From JABDMH01 sp050298535 (GTDB lineage Bacteria > Bacteroidota > Bacteroidia > Chitinophagales > Saprospiraceae), in assembly GCA_050298535.1 (NCBI GenBank), contig JBNKUI010000022.1, positions 191,006-255,005 on the forward strand: a stretch of DNA of 64,000 nt, given 5' to 3'. Under the pieces are notes generated by a model that ran no database searches, was not told the origin of the DNA, and was given only the letters and a program-made list of their open reading frames with translations. The translations under genes were made by a program, and so were the position numbers. This document shows positions 55,282 to 63,994 of this stretch, one piece after another (position 1 is the stretch's first letter; each line of letters begins with the position of its first letter).

Positions 55282-56154
55282 TTACACGGTAACAGATTTC
55301 AGGTAAGCTCGGGGGCTTAATCCATACTCCTTTTTAAAAGCCCTGCTAAAATGTGATACATCTGCAAAGCCAGCATTAAAAGCTACAGAAGTAATATTAC
55401 TATCTCCACTCATCATGAGGCCCATGGCATAGTTTAGGCGTTTCTTATGTAGCCATTTACCTGGAGTCATATTGTAGTGATTGAAGAAGTCCCGTTTGAA
55501 TTTAGAGAGACTACGATGACACATCTTAGCATATTCAGAAAGTTTAAGATTATAAGAAAAATTCGTTTCCATAATCTGTGTCAGTGAAGGCTCTCGATTT
55601 AAGACTACACTTCGCAAATAATTAACCAAATTTACATCACCACTATGATAGTAAATATTAATAAGGAGTTCTTTCAATTTGAGTTTAAGGAGGGCATCAG
55701 GCACAGGTTGACTGGAATTCTGAAAATAGGGATATAGCGAATGGATAAATCCATCCAAATACTGTTTTTTATTAAGCTTGCTTGCAGTAAAACGATGCAC
55801 ACTTGTAGTTGTGTGAGGAGGACTGTCGATGGTGGCAATTCCTGATAGAGAGCTTCTGATCAAGTCATCAGGCAGGAAGAATCCTAGCATGCAAAATTCA
55901 TCGTCAAAATCCTGTTCTACAATCGTTGCACCCTTTTTTATAAATAGAGTCTCCCCCGCGGTAACTACTGACTTTCCATCAATAGTTTGCCAGGTCTTCT
56001 TACCACTCAATACATGAATGAGATAATCCGTCTGCGAATAGATTCCTAGGTGCTCTTCCTCAAGTGGACAGGTGTATTCTATACAGACAATATCATCCAA
56101 TACAAATTTTCGGAAATGTAGATGTCCTTTAACAATTTCATACAGATTTTGCAT
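55282..56154 (-). CDS. AraC family transcriptional regulator
   Basis: This 290-residue regulator has an N-terminal cupin-like ligand domain (about 15-160: YLIHVLSGKKTWQTIDGKSVVTAGETLFIKKGATI). The C-terminal AraC double HTH (about 185-287) has LKLSEYAKMCHRSLSKFKRDFFNHYNMTPGKWL, then NITSVAFNAGFADVSHFSRAFKKEYGLSPRAYL. It lies between the DUF1302-like gene and the dehydrogenase-like gene in the same direction, and is probably the local activator of the export/metabolism cluster. Candidate sites are the dyads at 55196 and 60957, although AraC proteins more often use direct repeats. No ligand can be predicted. Confidence 0.92.
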   Translation of the reverse strand: MQNLYEIVKGHLHFRKFVLDDIVCIEYTCPLEEEHLGIYSQTDYLIHVLSGKKTWQTIDGKSVVTAGETLFIKKGATIVEQDFDDEFCMLGFFLPDDLIRSSLSGIATIDSPPHTTTSVHRFTASKLNKKQYLDGFIHSLYPYFQNSSQPVPDALLKLKLKELLINIYYHSGDVNLVNYLRSVVLNREPSLTQIMETNFSYNLKLSEYAKMCHRSLSKFKRDFFNHYNMTPGKWLHKKRLNYAMGLMMSGDSNITSVAFNAGFADVSHFSRAFKKEYGLSPRAYLKSVTV

Positions 56155-56317
56155 TTACCTTCCTTTAAATTTGATTCAACTCTATTGTTCCATGGCCTGC
56201 TCAGTACAACAAGTTACAGATATTTGATGATATATGCATGTCGGCCAAGTATCTGACTTTGGATTGTTAAATATCTTATTTATAGGTAAATGAAAAACTA
56301 GTGATATTTGAAATGAT

Positions 56318-57685
56318 CTAGAGGCCCCACTCTAAACCGACCAATAGTCTTGACCTCTTTTTATACTGTCCAAAGAATCCATTCTGATTGCCATGGAAGA
56401 TTGTGGAACCTAAATTTACTTGTAAGTTGCTTCGCAAGTAATAGGATACCTTTGGCCGAATCATTCCATCTCCTCTATTTAAATTTTGTACCATCTGAAG
56501 TTCAATCTTCAAATTATCATTTAACAATTCCTGGGATCCAAGCAAGGAATAATACCTTTCATATTGCTCTCGATTATTTGCCGACATATTATGCAGGAGA
56601 AAATCATTAAAAAACTGAACACTCAACATTGTTTCCTTGAATAGCCAGTCAGCTCCTATCGCTAACATAAATTGATCACTCACCACTTTATTATCTGAGG
56701 TATTTATAGAGCTTGATATGAAATATCGCCGGAAGTTATATGCGATCTCTCCTCTGATACTGATGGGGCCAATTGCGTTGTTAAAAGACCCCCCAAGAGT
56801 ATGCATTCTATGATATTTCATCTGAACTTGAAGCTGATGTTCATCATCTGAGTCTTGGTTAAGATGAAAATCAGGGACTGGAAGATCATCGTAATGATAT
56901 AAGTAATTAAGGGATATATCCCAACCCTTTAGGAAAGTGGATACCTTAAGTCCGATATCAGAGTCTTTGATGATTCTATCAGGCTTCCCACCATCGAGAA
57001 ATTCAACAGGTTGTGTCGGATTAGCAGCAGGCATCATAGCTGTAGGAAAGTATGGAGATCCGAAGCTGGGGATTTCATGATAAGTAAGGTCAGGTATCCA
57101 GACGATCTCCACATCCACATCACGAATTGGGAATTCACCCTTGATTGACCAAAGCGGTATGCGAGAATCTTGAAAATCCTCCAACATAAATTCTCTGAAA
57201 TTTTGAGGATTTATAACATCTAAGAGTTTAAGTCCATCCGTTTCTCCCCAGACGATTTGCTGCTTTCCAAGTCGCACAGTACTTTTTTCTCCCACAAACC
57301 AGTCGAGGTATAATTCTCTTAATTCCAATTCTATTCGATCTCCTATTAACCAGGGTTTAGAAATCTTTGAAAATCCAGTTTGAGGAGGCCTTCCTTTTTC
57401 AAGATTATCTAATACATCTCCATAAAGCCGAAGAATGCTAGTCAGTCTCCATTTTTTGTGAATTTTTACCTTTAGTTCGGGTTTTAATGAGAGCTTTAAT
57501 AATTGACCCGTATTGTCATCAAGCTCATGGCCATAATTAAATTGTGAGATCATACTCGTTTCCACGTAATTCTTCCAAAGGTAATTCAGTCCCTTTTGTT
57601 GCTTTTTGATGATGTCCTGACCCAATACTGGGCCTGGAGTAAGTAAGAACATCAGTTGTATCATATTCCAATTCAATGTTTTCAT
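56318..57685 (-). CDS. DUF1302-like outer-membrane beta-barrel protein
   Basis: I chose the ATG at 57683-57685 opening the signal peptide (MKTLNWNMIQLMFLLTPGPVLGQ); a longer frame would overlap the upstream gene. The mature protein of about 430 residues is rich in alternating beta strands. Features include LRELYLDWFVGEKSTVRLGKQQIVWGETDGLKLLDVINPQNFREF, the hallmark W-G-x-x-D-x-x-x-x-D-x-INP phrase of DUF1302/DUF1302-like porins found with RND/MMPL exporters. It ends in VGLEWGL. It probably forms the outer-membrane portion of the MMPL-LolA-like export route. It follows the LolA-like gene by 10 bases. Confidence 0.82.
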   Translation of the reverse strand: MKTLNWNMIQLMFLLTPGPVLGQDIIKKQQKGLNYLWKNYVETSMISQFNYGHELDDNTGQLLKLSLKPELKVKIHKKWRLTSILRLYGDVLDNLEKGRPPQTGFSKISKPWLIGDRIELELRELYLDWFVGEKSTVRLGKQQIVWGETDGLKLLDVINPQNFREFMLEDFQDSRIPLWSIKGEFPIRDVDVEIVWIPDLTYHEIPSFGSPYFPTAMMPAANPTQPVEFLDGGKPDRIIKDSDIGLKVSTFLKGWDISLNYLYHYDDLPVPDFHLNQDSDDEHQLQVQMKYHRMHTLGGSFNNAIGPISIRGEIAYNFRRYFISSSINTSDNKVVSDQFMLAIGADWLFKETMLSVQFFNDFLLHNMSANNREQYERYYSLLGSQELLNDNLKIELQMVQNLNRGDGMIRPKVSYYLRSNLQVNLGSTIFHGNQNGFFGQYKKRSRLLVGLEWGL

Positions 57686-57695
57686 GACTTCTGTA

Positions 57696-58496
57696 TTAAA
57701 TGCCTCTAATGAGTGCTCTTTCTGTAAAAATTTCATCGACAATTTCATGGGTGTAATCTATATTGCTAAAAATGAAGTCTGTCATATGTCCAGTTTTGTG
57801 ATTGATTATGTGAAATTGCCGAGGTGTCCAAATACCTTCAATTTTTTCTATATCCTTGACAAATATGGTTTTCAAACTATTTCCACCAATATCCCAGAAC
57901 TCTGCTTTGCGTACTATCCAAATATCTTTATCGATCCATGATTTTGTTTTACTATATCCTAGCTCCTTTGACGTTCTCTGGTCAGTGGGCGTTGACTCAA
58001 TGATGTAGCATGGATGTCCATCGATATCTTCCATACCTGATGTAGTATGAACATAGTCTTCATCGCTAAGCTTCGGTCCAAGCTTGATATCCTCATAAGT
58101 CAAATCAGTACCCAGAAAGTAATCTCCTCGGTTGGCTGCGGAAATTCGTCTGGTTTTTCGCAGAGCGGGTAGATAAAGCCATTGATCATCATCCTTATCC
58201 TTGACCGGATAGTCAATAACCAGAAACCCTGTTCCCGATATATTGCTGGGAGATGTATAAAATATTGCCTGTCTCCGTTCTTCTCCGTAATACTTTCTGT
58301 ATACCTTGGTATCTTGAATTCGCGATTTTCCATTCTTTGAGATTAGCACAAGTCTTACATCTTGTGTAAGAAAATTTCCATCGTCTCTAATTTGAGTTTG
58401 GTGTACAATGGCATTTGCATCTGGCAATTCTTGCGAGGTTAGCATTAAAGGGGTGATAAATAGAATGGTGCCTAGAAATTGAATTAAATTTTTCAT
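57696..58496 (-). CDS. LolA-like outer-membrane lipoprotein-sorting protein
   Basis: This 266-residue protein has a signal peptide (MKNLIQFLGTILFITPLMLTSQ). It has a half-barrel lipid-carrier pattern (DVRLVLISKNGKSRIQDTKVYRKYYGEERRQAIFYTSPSNISGTGFLVIDYP; DDQWLYLPALRKTRRISAANRGDYFLGTDLTYEDI). This COG2834-type family is a regular partner of MMPL/RND exporters. It may ferry a lipid or hydrophobic molecule through the periplasm between the MMPL pump and the DUF1302-like barrel. It lies 37 bases after the MMPL gene and 10 bases before the barrel gene. Confidence 0.88.
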   Translation of the reverse strand: MKNLIQFLGTILFITPLMLTSQELPDANAIVHQTQIRDDGNFLTQDVRLVLISKNGKSRIQDTKVYRKYYGEERRQAIFYTSPSNISGTGFLVIDYPVKDKDDDQWLYLPALRKTRRISAANRGDYFLGTDLTYEDIKLGPKLSDEDYVHTTSGMEDIDGHPCYIIESTPTDQRTSKELGYSKTKSWIDKDIWIVRKAEFWDIGGNSLKTIFVKDIEKIEGIWTPRQFHIINHKTGHMTDFIFSNIDYTHEIVDEIFTERALIRGI

Positions 58497-58533
58497 AATA
58501 GTTGATTTGTTTATTTAAAAAATAATGTCTTGA

Positions 58534-60558
58534 TTATGCTGCTTTGCCTTTTTGTCGTATCTCATTAATGGCTAACGGATTTCGATACTGGAGAAATGCA
58601 GGCTGCAATATTTTGATCAGAACCGGGAGTAGTGTTAAGCTGGCTATGAAACTGACGGTCACCATTGTCATGACCAGTAATCCGAATGTAGCCCAGGGCG
58701 GTACGGAGCTAACAATATTTGTCCCAAAACCCAGAGCTAGCGCCAGGAGGTTAAATAATAGGGCTCTACCCGTATTCGGATACAAAAGAGGCAATGCCTG
58801 ATTGATTGAGAATCCTTGCTCACGCGTCAATACCATCAACCGATCAATGGTGTGTACAGAGAAATCTACGGCTACACCTATGGCAATGGCCACCGTGATG
58901 GATGTTGAGACTTTTAGCCATATCCCGGCAAATCCCATAATGGCATAGTTTAGGAAAACGGCCATTGCCACAGGTATTATCGCCAGGAATCCTGCATAGA
59001 AAGATCTAAAGCTAAATGCTGAAATCATCCATACTATAATCATCGCCAGGATAACTCCCAAATAGTGGCTAAGTCTAATGCTGCCTATCCAGTAGTCCAT
59101 AACATTTAGCCATCCTGAAACCTCAGCCGTCATTCCCTCCCCGTCAAACTGATCATGTATATAATTTCGAGTGTTTTGGAGGACAGGAGCTATATACTTG
59201 TATTGCCCATTGTCCATCATTACCCGAATATTTGCCAACTGATATTCATGGTCTACATATTGCTCAAAATCTGTGGGTGAACTACTGGCTGAATACAATA
59301 AAAAGTATTGAGCAATTAGATTATCACGATCAGGCAGTCGATATTCTTTCAGACTACCGTTGGTTACTGACCGGTTCAATTGTTTCATAATATCTACGAT
59401 AGAAGTAGACCCTTTGACATGTGGTTGTTTCTCAAGAAAATCTTGGAGCGATTCAATTTTTTTGAGGCGAGTGATATCAAATAGACCTTCGGGCTCCTCA
59501 GTGTCAATTACAATATCAAAGAAGTTGGTTCCATTTAATTTCTTGTTTATAAGCTTGTCTGCCTGATATATATCTTCTTGTGGATTGAAGTATTCAACCA
59601 TAGTATCATTTAGTTCCATTCTGGCCATGCCAACAAGTCCAAGAATACAGATGATCACAGCAATACCAATCGTGATTCTTGGATTCTTCAGTACTTTATT
59701 TCCAATGAACATCATAAAGACTCCGAAGCTATCAACACTTGCTTTTCCCCTCACGGTAAATGCTTTGGAGGGTTTTATATTTACGCGCATTAATACCGAT
59801 GGTAATACAAACAATGAGAATACTAATGCAACTACGACACCCAGTGAAGAATACAATCCCACGGCTCGCATGGGAGGCATGGTTGATGAATATCCCATTG
59901 CAATAAATCCAACGATATTTGTTACTGAAGTAACTAGAATGGGTCTCCACATTTCCACCATCGTTTTAACCACGATTTCTCGTTTCGTCTGATAGGTTGC
60001 CTTTGATTGCAATTCATAGTAATGGCTTAGGATATGAATTGAATCTGCAACAGAAATCGCAATAATTATTACAGGAATAATGTTTGAAATAAGGTAAAAA
60101 GGTACATCTGTGGCAACCATTGTACCGATGGCAATCAATAATGAACCTATGATCACCATGTTTGATATCAAAAGTCCACCAAGTGTTCTATAGGCCAAAA
60201 ACAAAATAATGGTAATCACTAGAAATGCCAGGGGAGTCATCAGTTTGGCATCGTCCTGAACATACTTGCCAAGGTGTTCGACTACAGCACCTTCTCCAGC
60301 TATGATCAGATCTTCTTTGCAGTCCATGGCATTAATTAGGGTATATAAATTGTTATATACTGAAGACCCAAACCGTTGCTTATCTAATAGTTCAATGATG
60401 ATTAGACTGACTGTGCCATCCTCACTTACTAAATTTCCTACATATAAGGGAAAATTTTCAACCGCCGATCTAATCTGTTCACCATTAGACTTTTCTTTCA
60501 GGAATGACTCGATTAGAATATTACCTTCATGACCTTGAATGGTATTTTCTGTCGCCAA
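58534..60558 (-). CDS. MMPL/RND-superfamily exporter, C-terminal part after an in-frame amber codon
   Basis: These 674 or so residues contain most of an RND/MMPL transporter. There is a helix group near 95-240 (TPLAFLVITIILFLAYRTLGG; IIPVIIIAISVADSIHILSHYYEL with the GxxxD-like motif). A second half follows (about 270-660: GVILAMIIVWMISAFSFRSF; ITVAIAIGVAVDFSVHTIDRL). The frame is continuous through 60643 with the N-terminal piece, interrupted only by one TAG at 60643-60645. The first codon used here is TTG; no ATG is available near the break. Without readthrough, or restart after the AGGAGG that overlaps the TAG, the protein would lack its first transmembrane helix. Confidence 0.8.
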   Translation of the reverse strand: MATENTIQGHEGNILIESFLKEKSNGEQIRSAVENFPLYVGNLVSEDGTVSLIIIELLDKQRFGSSVYNNLYTLINAMDCKEDLIIAGEGAVVEHLGKYVQDDAKLMTPLAFLVITIILFLAYRTLGGLLISNMVIIGSLLIAIGTMVATDVPFYLISNIIPVIIIAISVADSIHILSHYYELQSKATYQTKREIVVKTMVEMWRPILVTSVTNIVGFIAMGYSSTMPPMRAVGLYSSLGVVVALVFSLFVLPSVLMRVNIKPSKAFTVRGKASVDSFGVFMMFIGNKVLKNPRITIGIAVIICILGLVGMARMELNDTMVEYFNPQEDIYQADKLINKKLNGTNFFDIVIDTEEPEGLFDITRLKKIESLQDFLEKQPHVKGSTSIVDIMKQLNRSVTNGSLKEYRLPDRDNLIAQYFLLYSASSSPTDFEQYVDHEYQLANIRVMMDNGQYKYIAPVLQNTRNYIHDQFDGEGMTAEVSGWLNVMDYWIGSIRLSHYLGVILAMIIVWMISAFSFRSFYAGFLAIIPVAMAVFLNYAIMGFAGIWLKVSTSITVAIAIGVAVDFSVHTIDRLMVLTREQGFSINQALPLLYPNTGRALLFNLLALALGFGTNIVSSVPPWATFGLLVMTMVTVSFIASLTLLPVLIKILQPAFLQYRNPLAINEIRQKGKAA

Positions 60559-60642
60559 ACTGACAACACGTTCAGGATCAACACCCTGTAATTTCTGGAT
60601 CGTGTCAGTGAGGTTTTCAATCAGCTGTAATGTTTTTTCCTC

Positions 60643-60930
60643 CTAAATGCCTTCTGGCCCATTGTTCTCAACTGCCAGAATTATTGGGTCTGAAAGTCCA
60701 AAGATTTCTTTTAACCGATCCCTGCTAACCAGGGAGGGGTGATCGGGGCTGATGAATGCTTCCACTGAGGTATCGATTCGAATGTTGGGAATAAATGTGG
60801 CCATACCGATACTTGCCACTATTGCAAACCATATGATCGTTTTGCCATGCCCAATGACTTGGTCAAAGAAAAGATGAGCTTTTTGGGAGTATTTACCTTG
60901 GTGAGAATTTGGACGTTTCATTTGCAACAA
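60643..60930 (-). CDS. MMPL/RND-superfamily exporter, N-terminal part ending in amber codon
   Basis: This 95-residue piece contains the first transmembrane helix (HGKTIIWFAIVASIGMATFIP) and the start of the first periplasmic loop (IRIDTSVEAFISPDHPSLVSRDRLKEIFGLSDPIILAVENNG) typical of MMPL exporters. It stops at TAG 60643-60645, and in the same frame the sequence continues EEKTLQLIENLTDTIQKLQ into the next feature. A single point change, possibly Trp TGG to TAG, explains the break. The gene is thus either a fresh pseudogene, a read-through gene, or shows a sequencing error. Confidence 0.8.
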   Translation of the reverse strand: MLQMKRPNSHQGKYSQKAHLFFDQVIGHGKTIIWFAIVASIGMATFIPNIRIDTSVEAFISPDHPSLVSRDRLKEIFGLSDPIILAVENNGPEGI

Positions 60931-60956
60931 TATTTTTGATTCTTCTTGTTACAAAG

Positions 60957-60990
60957 TAAATGCAGGCAGTACGAGCATGCTTTGCATTTA
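60957..60990 (-). promoter_or_regulatory. Inverted repeat upstream of the MMPL cluster
   Basis: TAAATGCA (60957-60964) and TGCATTTA (60983-60990) form a perfect 8-base inverted repeat with an 18-base spacer, 26 bases before the MMPL start. It overlaps a TTACTTTG element resembling the Bacteroidota -7 box, so a promoter-operator role is plausible. Confidence 0.45.
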
Positions 60991-61189
60991 TGTTCAACTT
61001 ATTGACTTAAAAGTTCAATGCACTTTGAAAACCCAGTTAAACATCATCCATGAGCTGTCGATTGACACTGTGATTTGTTGATGAACAGATTTAAATTATC
61101 TATTCGACCGCACTTCTAGTACGAAGGTGCCGTTAATCACTTTGTGTTAGCAGAAAATCAGAAATGATTGGCGCTATGCACAATCTTAA

Positions 61190-61600
61190 TTGGACCTCAA
61201 ATATGGCTCCAGGCCAAATCTTCCAAACTCTTCCACGTTAACTCCTGATGCGCCCATGTTGAAGAATCTTACACCATATCCTTGAGAATTTCGAATAAAA
61301 GGCTCCGTTCTGACCTGCTGATGAAATCTCGATACCTTGAGAATATGGTTTGATGATACTGATTGCATTGTCAGTGGGCTGTGTAATTCTCATGCTCTCT
61401 GTGACACTGGTATCGTTGCGTCCACGTTGCCCTCCTGAAATATTGAGGGCATATTGAGTGCTTTGACTTCCGATGATGGCGCTATCTATAATAATGCCAA
61501 TTTGTCCGGATGCCATGACGAATATTCCATTCGCAGTTGTATACTTCACCTGAAAATGATGTGGCGAAAAGCTTTTGTTGTAGACATAATTAGACATGGA
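61190..61600 (-). pseudogene. Decayed partial copy of the decapeptide-repeat gene
   Basis: The minus strand matches the N-terminal third of the gene at 51885-53438. It has HHFQVKYTTANGIFVMASGQ, then GIIIDSAIIGSQ, after which it jumps to STQYALNISGGQRG and continues TESMRITQPTDNAISIIKPY. About 63 residues of repeats are missing cleanly, with the junction at a short shared AAG-Y-CAAA stretch. After GQNGAF the frame shifts, and GYGVRFFNMGASGVNVEEFG continues in another frame until homology ends near 61190. There is no signal peptide and no C-terminal module. Confidence 0.85.
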
Positions 61601-61857
61601 GATATTGATCAATGCAGTCGTTGCATATTCCTTTTATTTTTGAGTGTTGGAAAATAATATTAGCATCGCGGTACTGATGTTGATGGATGTCTTTTGGTTC
61701 ATATTCCCATAAATAGGCCTATAAAAGATGCCAACTTTCACATCAAGATCTACCCTTATGATCAGAGAGAAATTTTTTTTCTTTACCGAGGGACTGTTGG
61801 TTTGGAACTGAAGGCAACTAAATATGCAGATTAAGGGCTGGATTAGAAGATTTCTTA

Positions 61858-62268
61858 TTATTCGTGGGTCGACCTGGGCCATTGCCATGCAAACCAAACG
61901 ATGGATGCGGTGAGCAGACTCTCCAGAAACGCCAGAAGGACATAGAACCCATACCAGGGAGTGATCGAATTGAATCCAATGAAAAGCATCATGGCCGTAT
62001 AGAGTGACCCCAGTATGATATTTAGCCATCGACTTACCGATGATGGGAGAATAGATGAGAGTGTGATCATGAAGGCTGGTATCGCAAGTACGATCGCTGC
62101 AGTAAGCAATTTTGTGGGATCATCCAGTATATTATTACCATTGAGTAAGTCTTCTACTTTTCCCGGCACATATAATTCAAAGTAATCACCATAGACATAG
62201 CAAAACATGACGGATGTCCAGAGTAGTGACAGCTTTATACGTACGTTGATTTCGTATTCTTCTAACAT
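61858..62268 (-). CDS. DUF6326-like small membrane protein
   Basis: This 136-residue protein has four hydrophobic helices: LSLLWTSVMFCYVYGDYFEL, LLTAAIVLAIPAFMITLSSIL, WLNIILGSLYTAMMLFIGF and FYVLLAFLESLLTASIVWFAW. The pattern LW-x-x-VMF-x-Y-x-Y-x-D, then RW-x-NII-x-G-x-x-x-T and E-x-x-LT-x-x-IVW-x-AW fits my recollection of DUF6326. The function is unknown. It has no cotranscribed neighbour; the repeats begin downstream of its start on the other side. Confidence 0.7.
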   Translation of the reverse strand: MLEEYEINVRIKLSLLWTSVMFCYVYGDYFELYVPGKVEDLLNGNNILDDPTKLLTAAIVLAIPAFMITLSSILPSSVSRWLNIILGSLYTAMMLFIGFNSITPWYGFYVLLAFLESLLTASIVWFAWQWPRSTHE

Positions 62269-62660
62269 GTAGCTTCGGCTTTGCTTTCGTTGATCATGGG
62301 TTGAGACGGGGAGGAGATGCTATAAGTTACATCTTCTGATGTGATTTGTACTTTTCTGAGTCGTATCTAGAAGATTAGTGTTCTAGCGATTCAAGGCCAC
62401 TTTGAATGCGATGTCCCATGTTCCGAAAGTTTCCCGGCGACCTGGTACCCGGCACCCGATGACCCTTGATAAACATAGACCCCCGGCCCCTGCTTGTCTT
62501 CCACTTCGTTTCAGAAAAGCCGGGGAGCGAATGAAAAACACCAAAGCTACCTTAGGTTAGCGGGAAAGCAAAAAAGTCAGCAGTTCCAGAATGACTAGTA
62601 ACAACAAATATTCTTACGAAAATTTCCCAGTGACCTGGCACTCGGAACTCGGTACCTTTT
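62269..62660. other. Repeat-derived intergenic sequence
   Basis: This stretch contains degenerate versions of the elements that build the following repeats. A CCACTTTGAATGCGATGTCC motif lies at about 62398, GC-rich strings such as ACCCGGCACCCGATGACCC near 62445, and an AGCGGGAAAGCAAAAAAG piece near 62560. No gene is supportable. Confidence 0.5.
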
Positions 62661-63288
62661 TATCCACTTTGAATCCGACATCCATCTTTAGAGATAGCAG
62701 ACGGACTCCCGGTTTTAGGAGCTTGTGAGCAACCTTCGCTTCGGCTACGGTTGCCAGAGAAAAACAGGGCCGGGCAAGCAAGAAAGCTGTTTCAACGACT
62801 ATCGAATCAACAATAAAATGGATTTTCTGGGTCCTGTTCTTGTGTCCAATCTTCCTGCATTTTTATTTAAAGTTTATTTAAGTTTTGATCGTAAGGTCCA
62901 CTGCGTGGGGCCTTCTTTTTCATTGCCAAAAAGAAGCAAAAGTCTAGTCGAATTCAAGGTGGCGATTTCTTACTTGGTCCAGGGTGAGGGGATACTCTGC
63001 CTCGTGTCATTGTCCCGAGCTTGAAAGCTGGCATAATCGCTGTATTTTCTTATTGAAACTCTTGTATCCCGTAAATATGAGTGCAATGAAAAGTATTAAG
63101 ATATCCGCTAAATACCCCAGTAAGAAAATAAGGCTCTCGGTACGTGTTCCTTTGTGATATTTGTAGGAAGCAAAAGCGGATGGGCAATAATTTAAATTTG
63201 ATTCATGCCATTTTCTCTCAAGGCCACTTTGAATCCGACATCCTATATTCTTATGAAATTTCCAACACTCTGGCGACCTGGCACCTTT
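62661..63288. repeat. Long tandem intergenic repeat, unit A (about 628 bp)
   Basis: The unit starts at TATCCACTTTGAATCCGAC and ends where the same sequence begins again at 63289. Most of it, notably about 62819-63005 and 63090-63230, is nearly identical to unit B. The plus-strand frame at 62725-63024 exists only because of the repeat and is repeated in unit B. It is not called as a gene. Confidence 0.85.
62893..62920 (+). terminator. Terminator-like hairpin inside repeat unit A
   Basis: AAGGTCCAC, loop TGC, then GTGGGGCCTT form a 9-base stem with one T-G wobble, followed by CTTTTT. The same structure recurs in unit B. Confidence 0.6.
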
Positions 63289-63994
63289 TATCCACTTTGA
63301 ATCCGACATCCATCTCTAGAGATAGCGGGCGAACTCCCGGTTTTCGGAGCTTGCGAGCAACCTTCGCTTCGGCTACGGGTGCCAGAGAAAAAGAGTCTTT
63401 CGCCAAAGCTTTAGACCCTGGACAGTGACCTATGCTAAGCTACGGTCCCTGGCGAGGCCGGGGTAGCGGGCAAGCAAAAAAAGCTGTTTCAACGATTCAC
63501 CGACTCGACAATAAAATGGATTTTCTGGGTCCTGTTCTTGTGTCCAATCTTCCTGCATTTTTATTTAAAGTTTATTTAAGTTTTGATCGTAAGGTCCACT
63601 GCGTGGGGCCTTCTTTTTCATTGCCAAAAAGAAGCAAAAGTCTAGTCAAATTCAAGGTGGCGATTTCTTACTTGGTCCAGGGTGAAGGGATACTCTGCCT
63701 CGTGTCATTGTCCCGAGCTTGAAAGCTGGCATAATCGCTGTATTATCTTATTGAAACTCTTAGCTACCGTAATTATGGGTAAAATGGAATGAATCAAAAT
63801 ATCCGCTAAATACCCCAGTAAGAAAATAAGGCTCTCAGTACGTGTTCCTTGTGATATTTGTAGGAAGCAAAAGCGGATGGGCAATAATTTAAATTTGATT
63901 CATGCCATTTTCTCTCAAGGCCACTTTGAATCCGACGTCCTATATTCTTACGTTTTCGACACCCGACACCCGACATCCAACACCTGGCACCTTT
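63289..63994. repeat. Long tandem intergenic repeat, unit B (about 706 bp)
   Basis: This is the second copy of the unit. It is longer than A mainly through an extra segment near 63385-63470 (around GACCCTGGACAGTGACC and CGAGGCCGGGGTAGCGGG). The remaining sequence follows unit A closely to the end, with a variable 3' part (about 63940-63985: CGACACCCGACACCCGACATCC). Confidence 0.85.
63591..63618 (+). terminator. Terminator-like hairpin inside repeat unit B
   Basis: Same stem, loop and T tract as at 62893-62920, unchanged. Confidence 0.6.

Noticed and set aside
58534..60930. Programmed stop-codon recoding in the MMPL gene
   Set aside because: No stem-loop or conserved recoding context was recognised; a simple nonsense mutation or sequence error is more likely.
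62725..63024. 99-codon plus-strand frame in repeat unit A
   Set aside because: Its C-terminal 70 residues recur in unit B (63432-63722), but it spans the terminator hairpin and repeat DNA; the similarity comes from the repeat itself.
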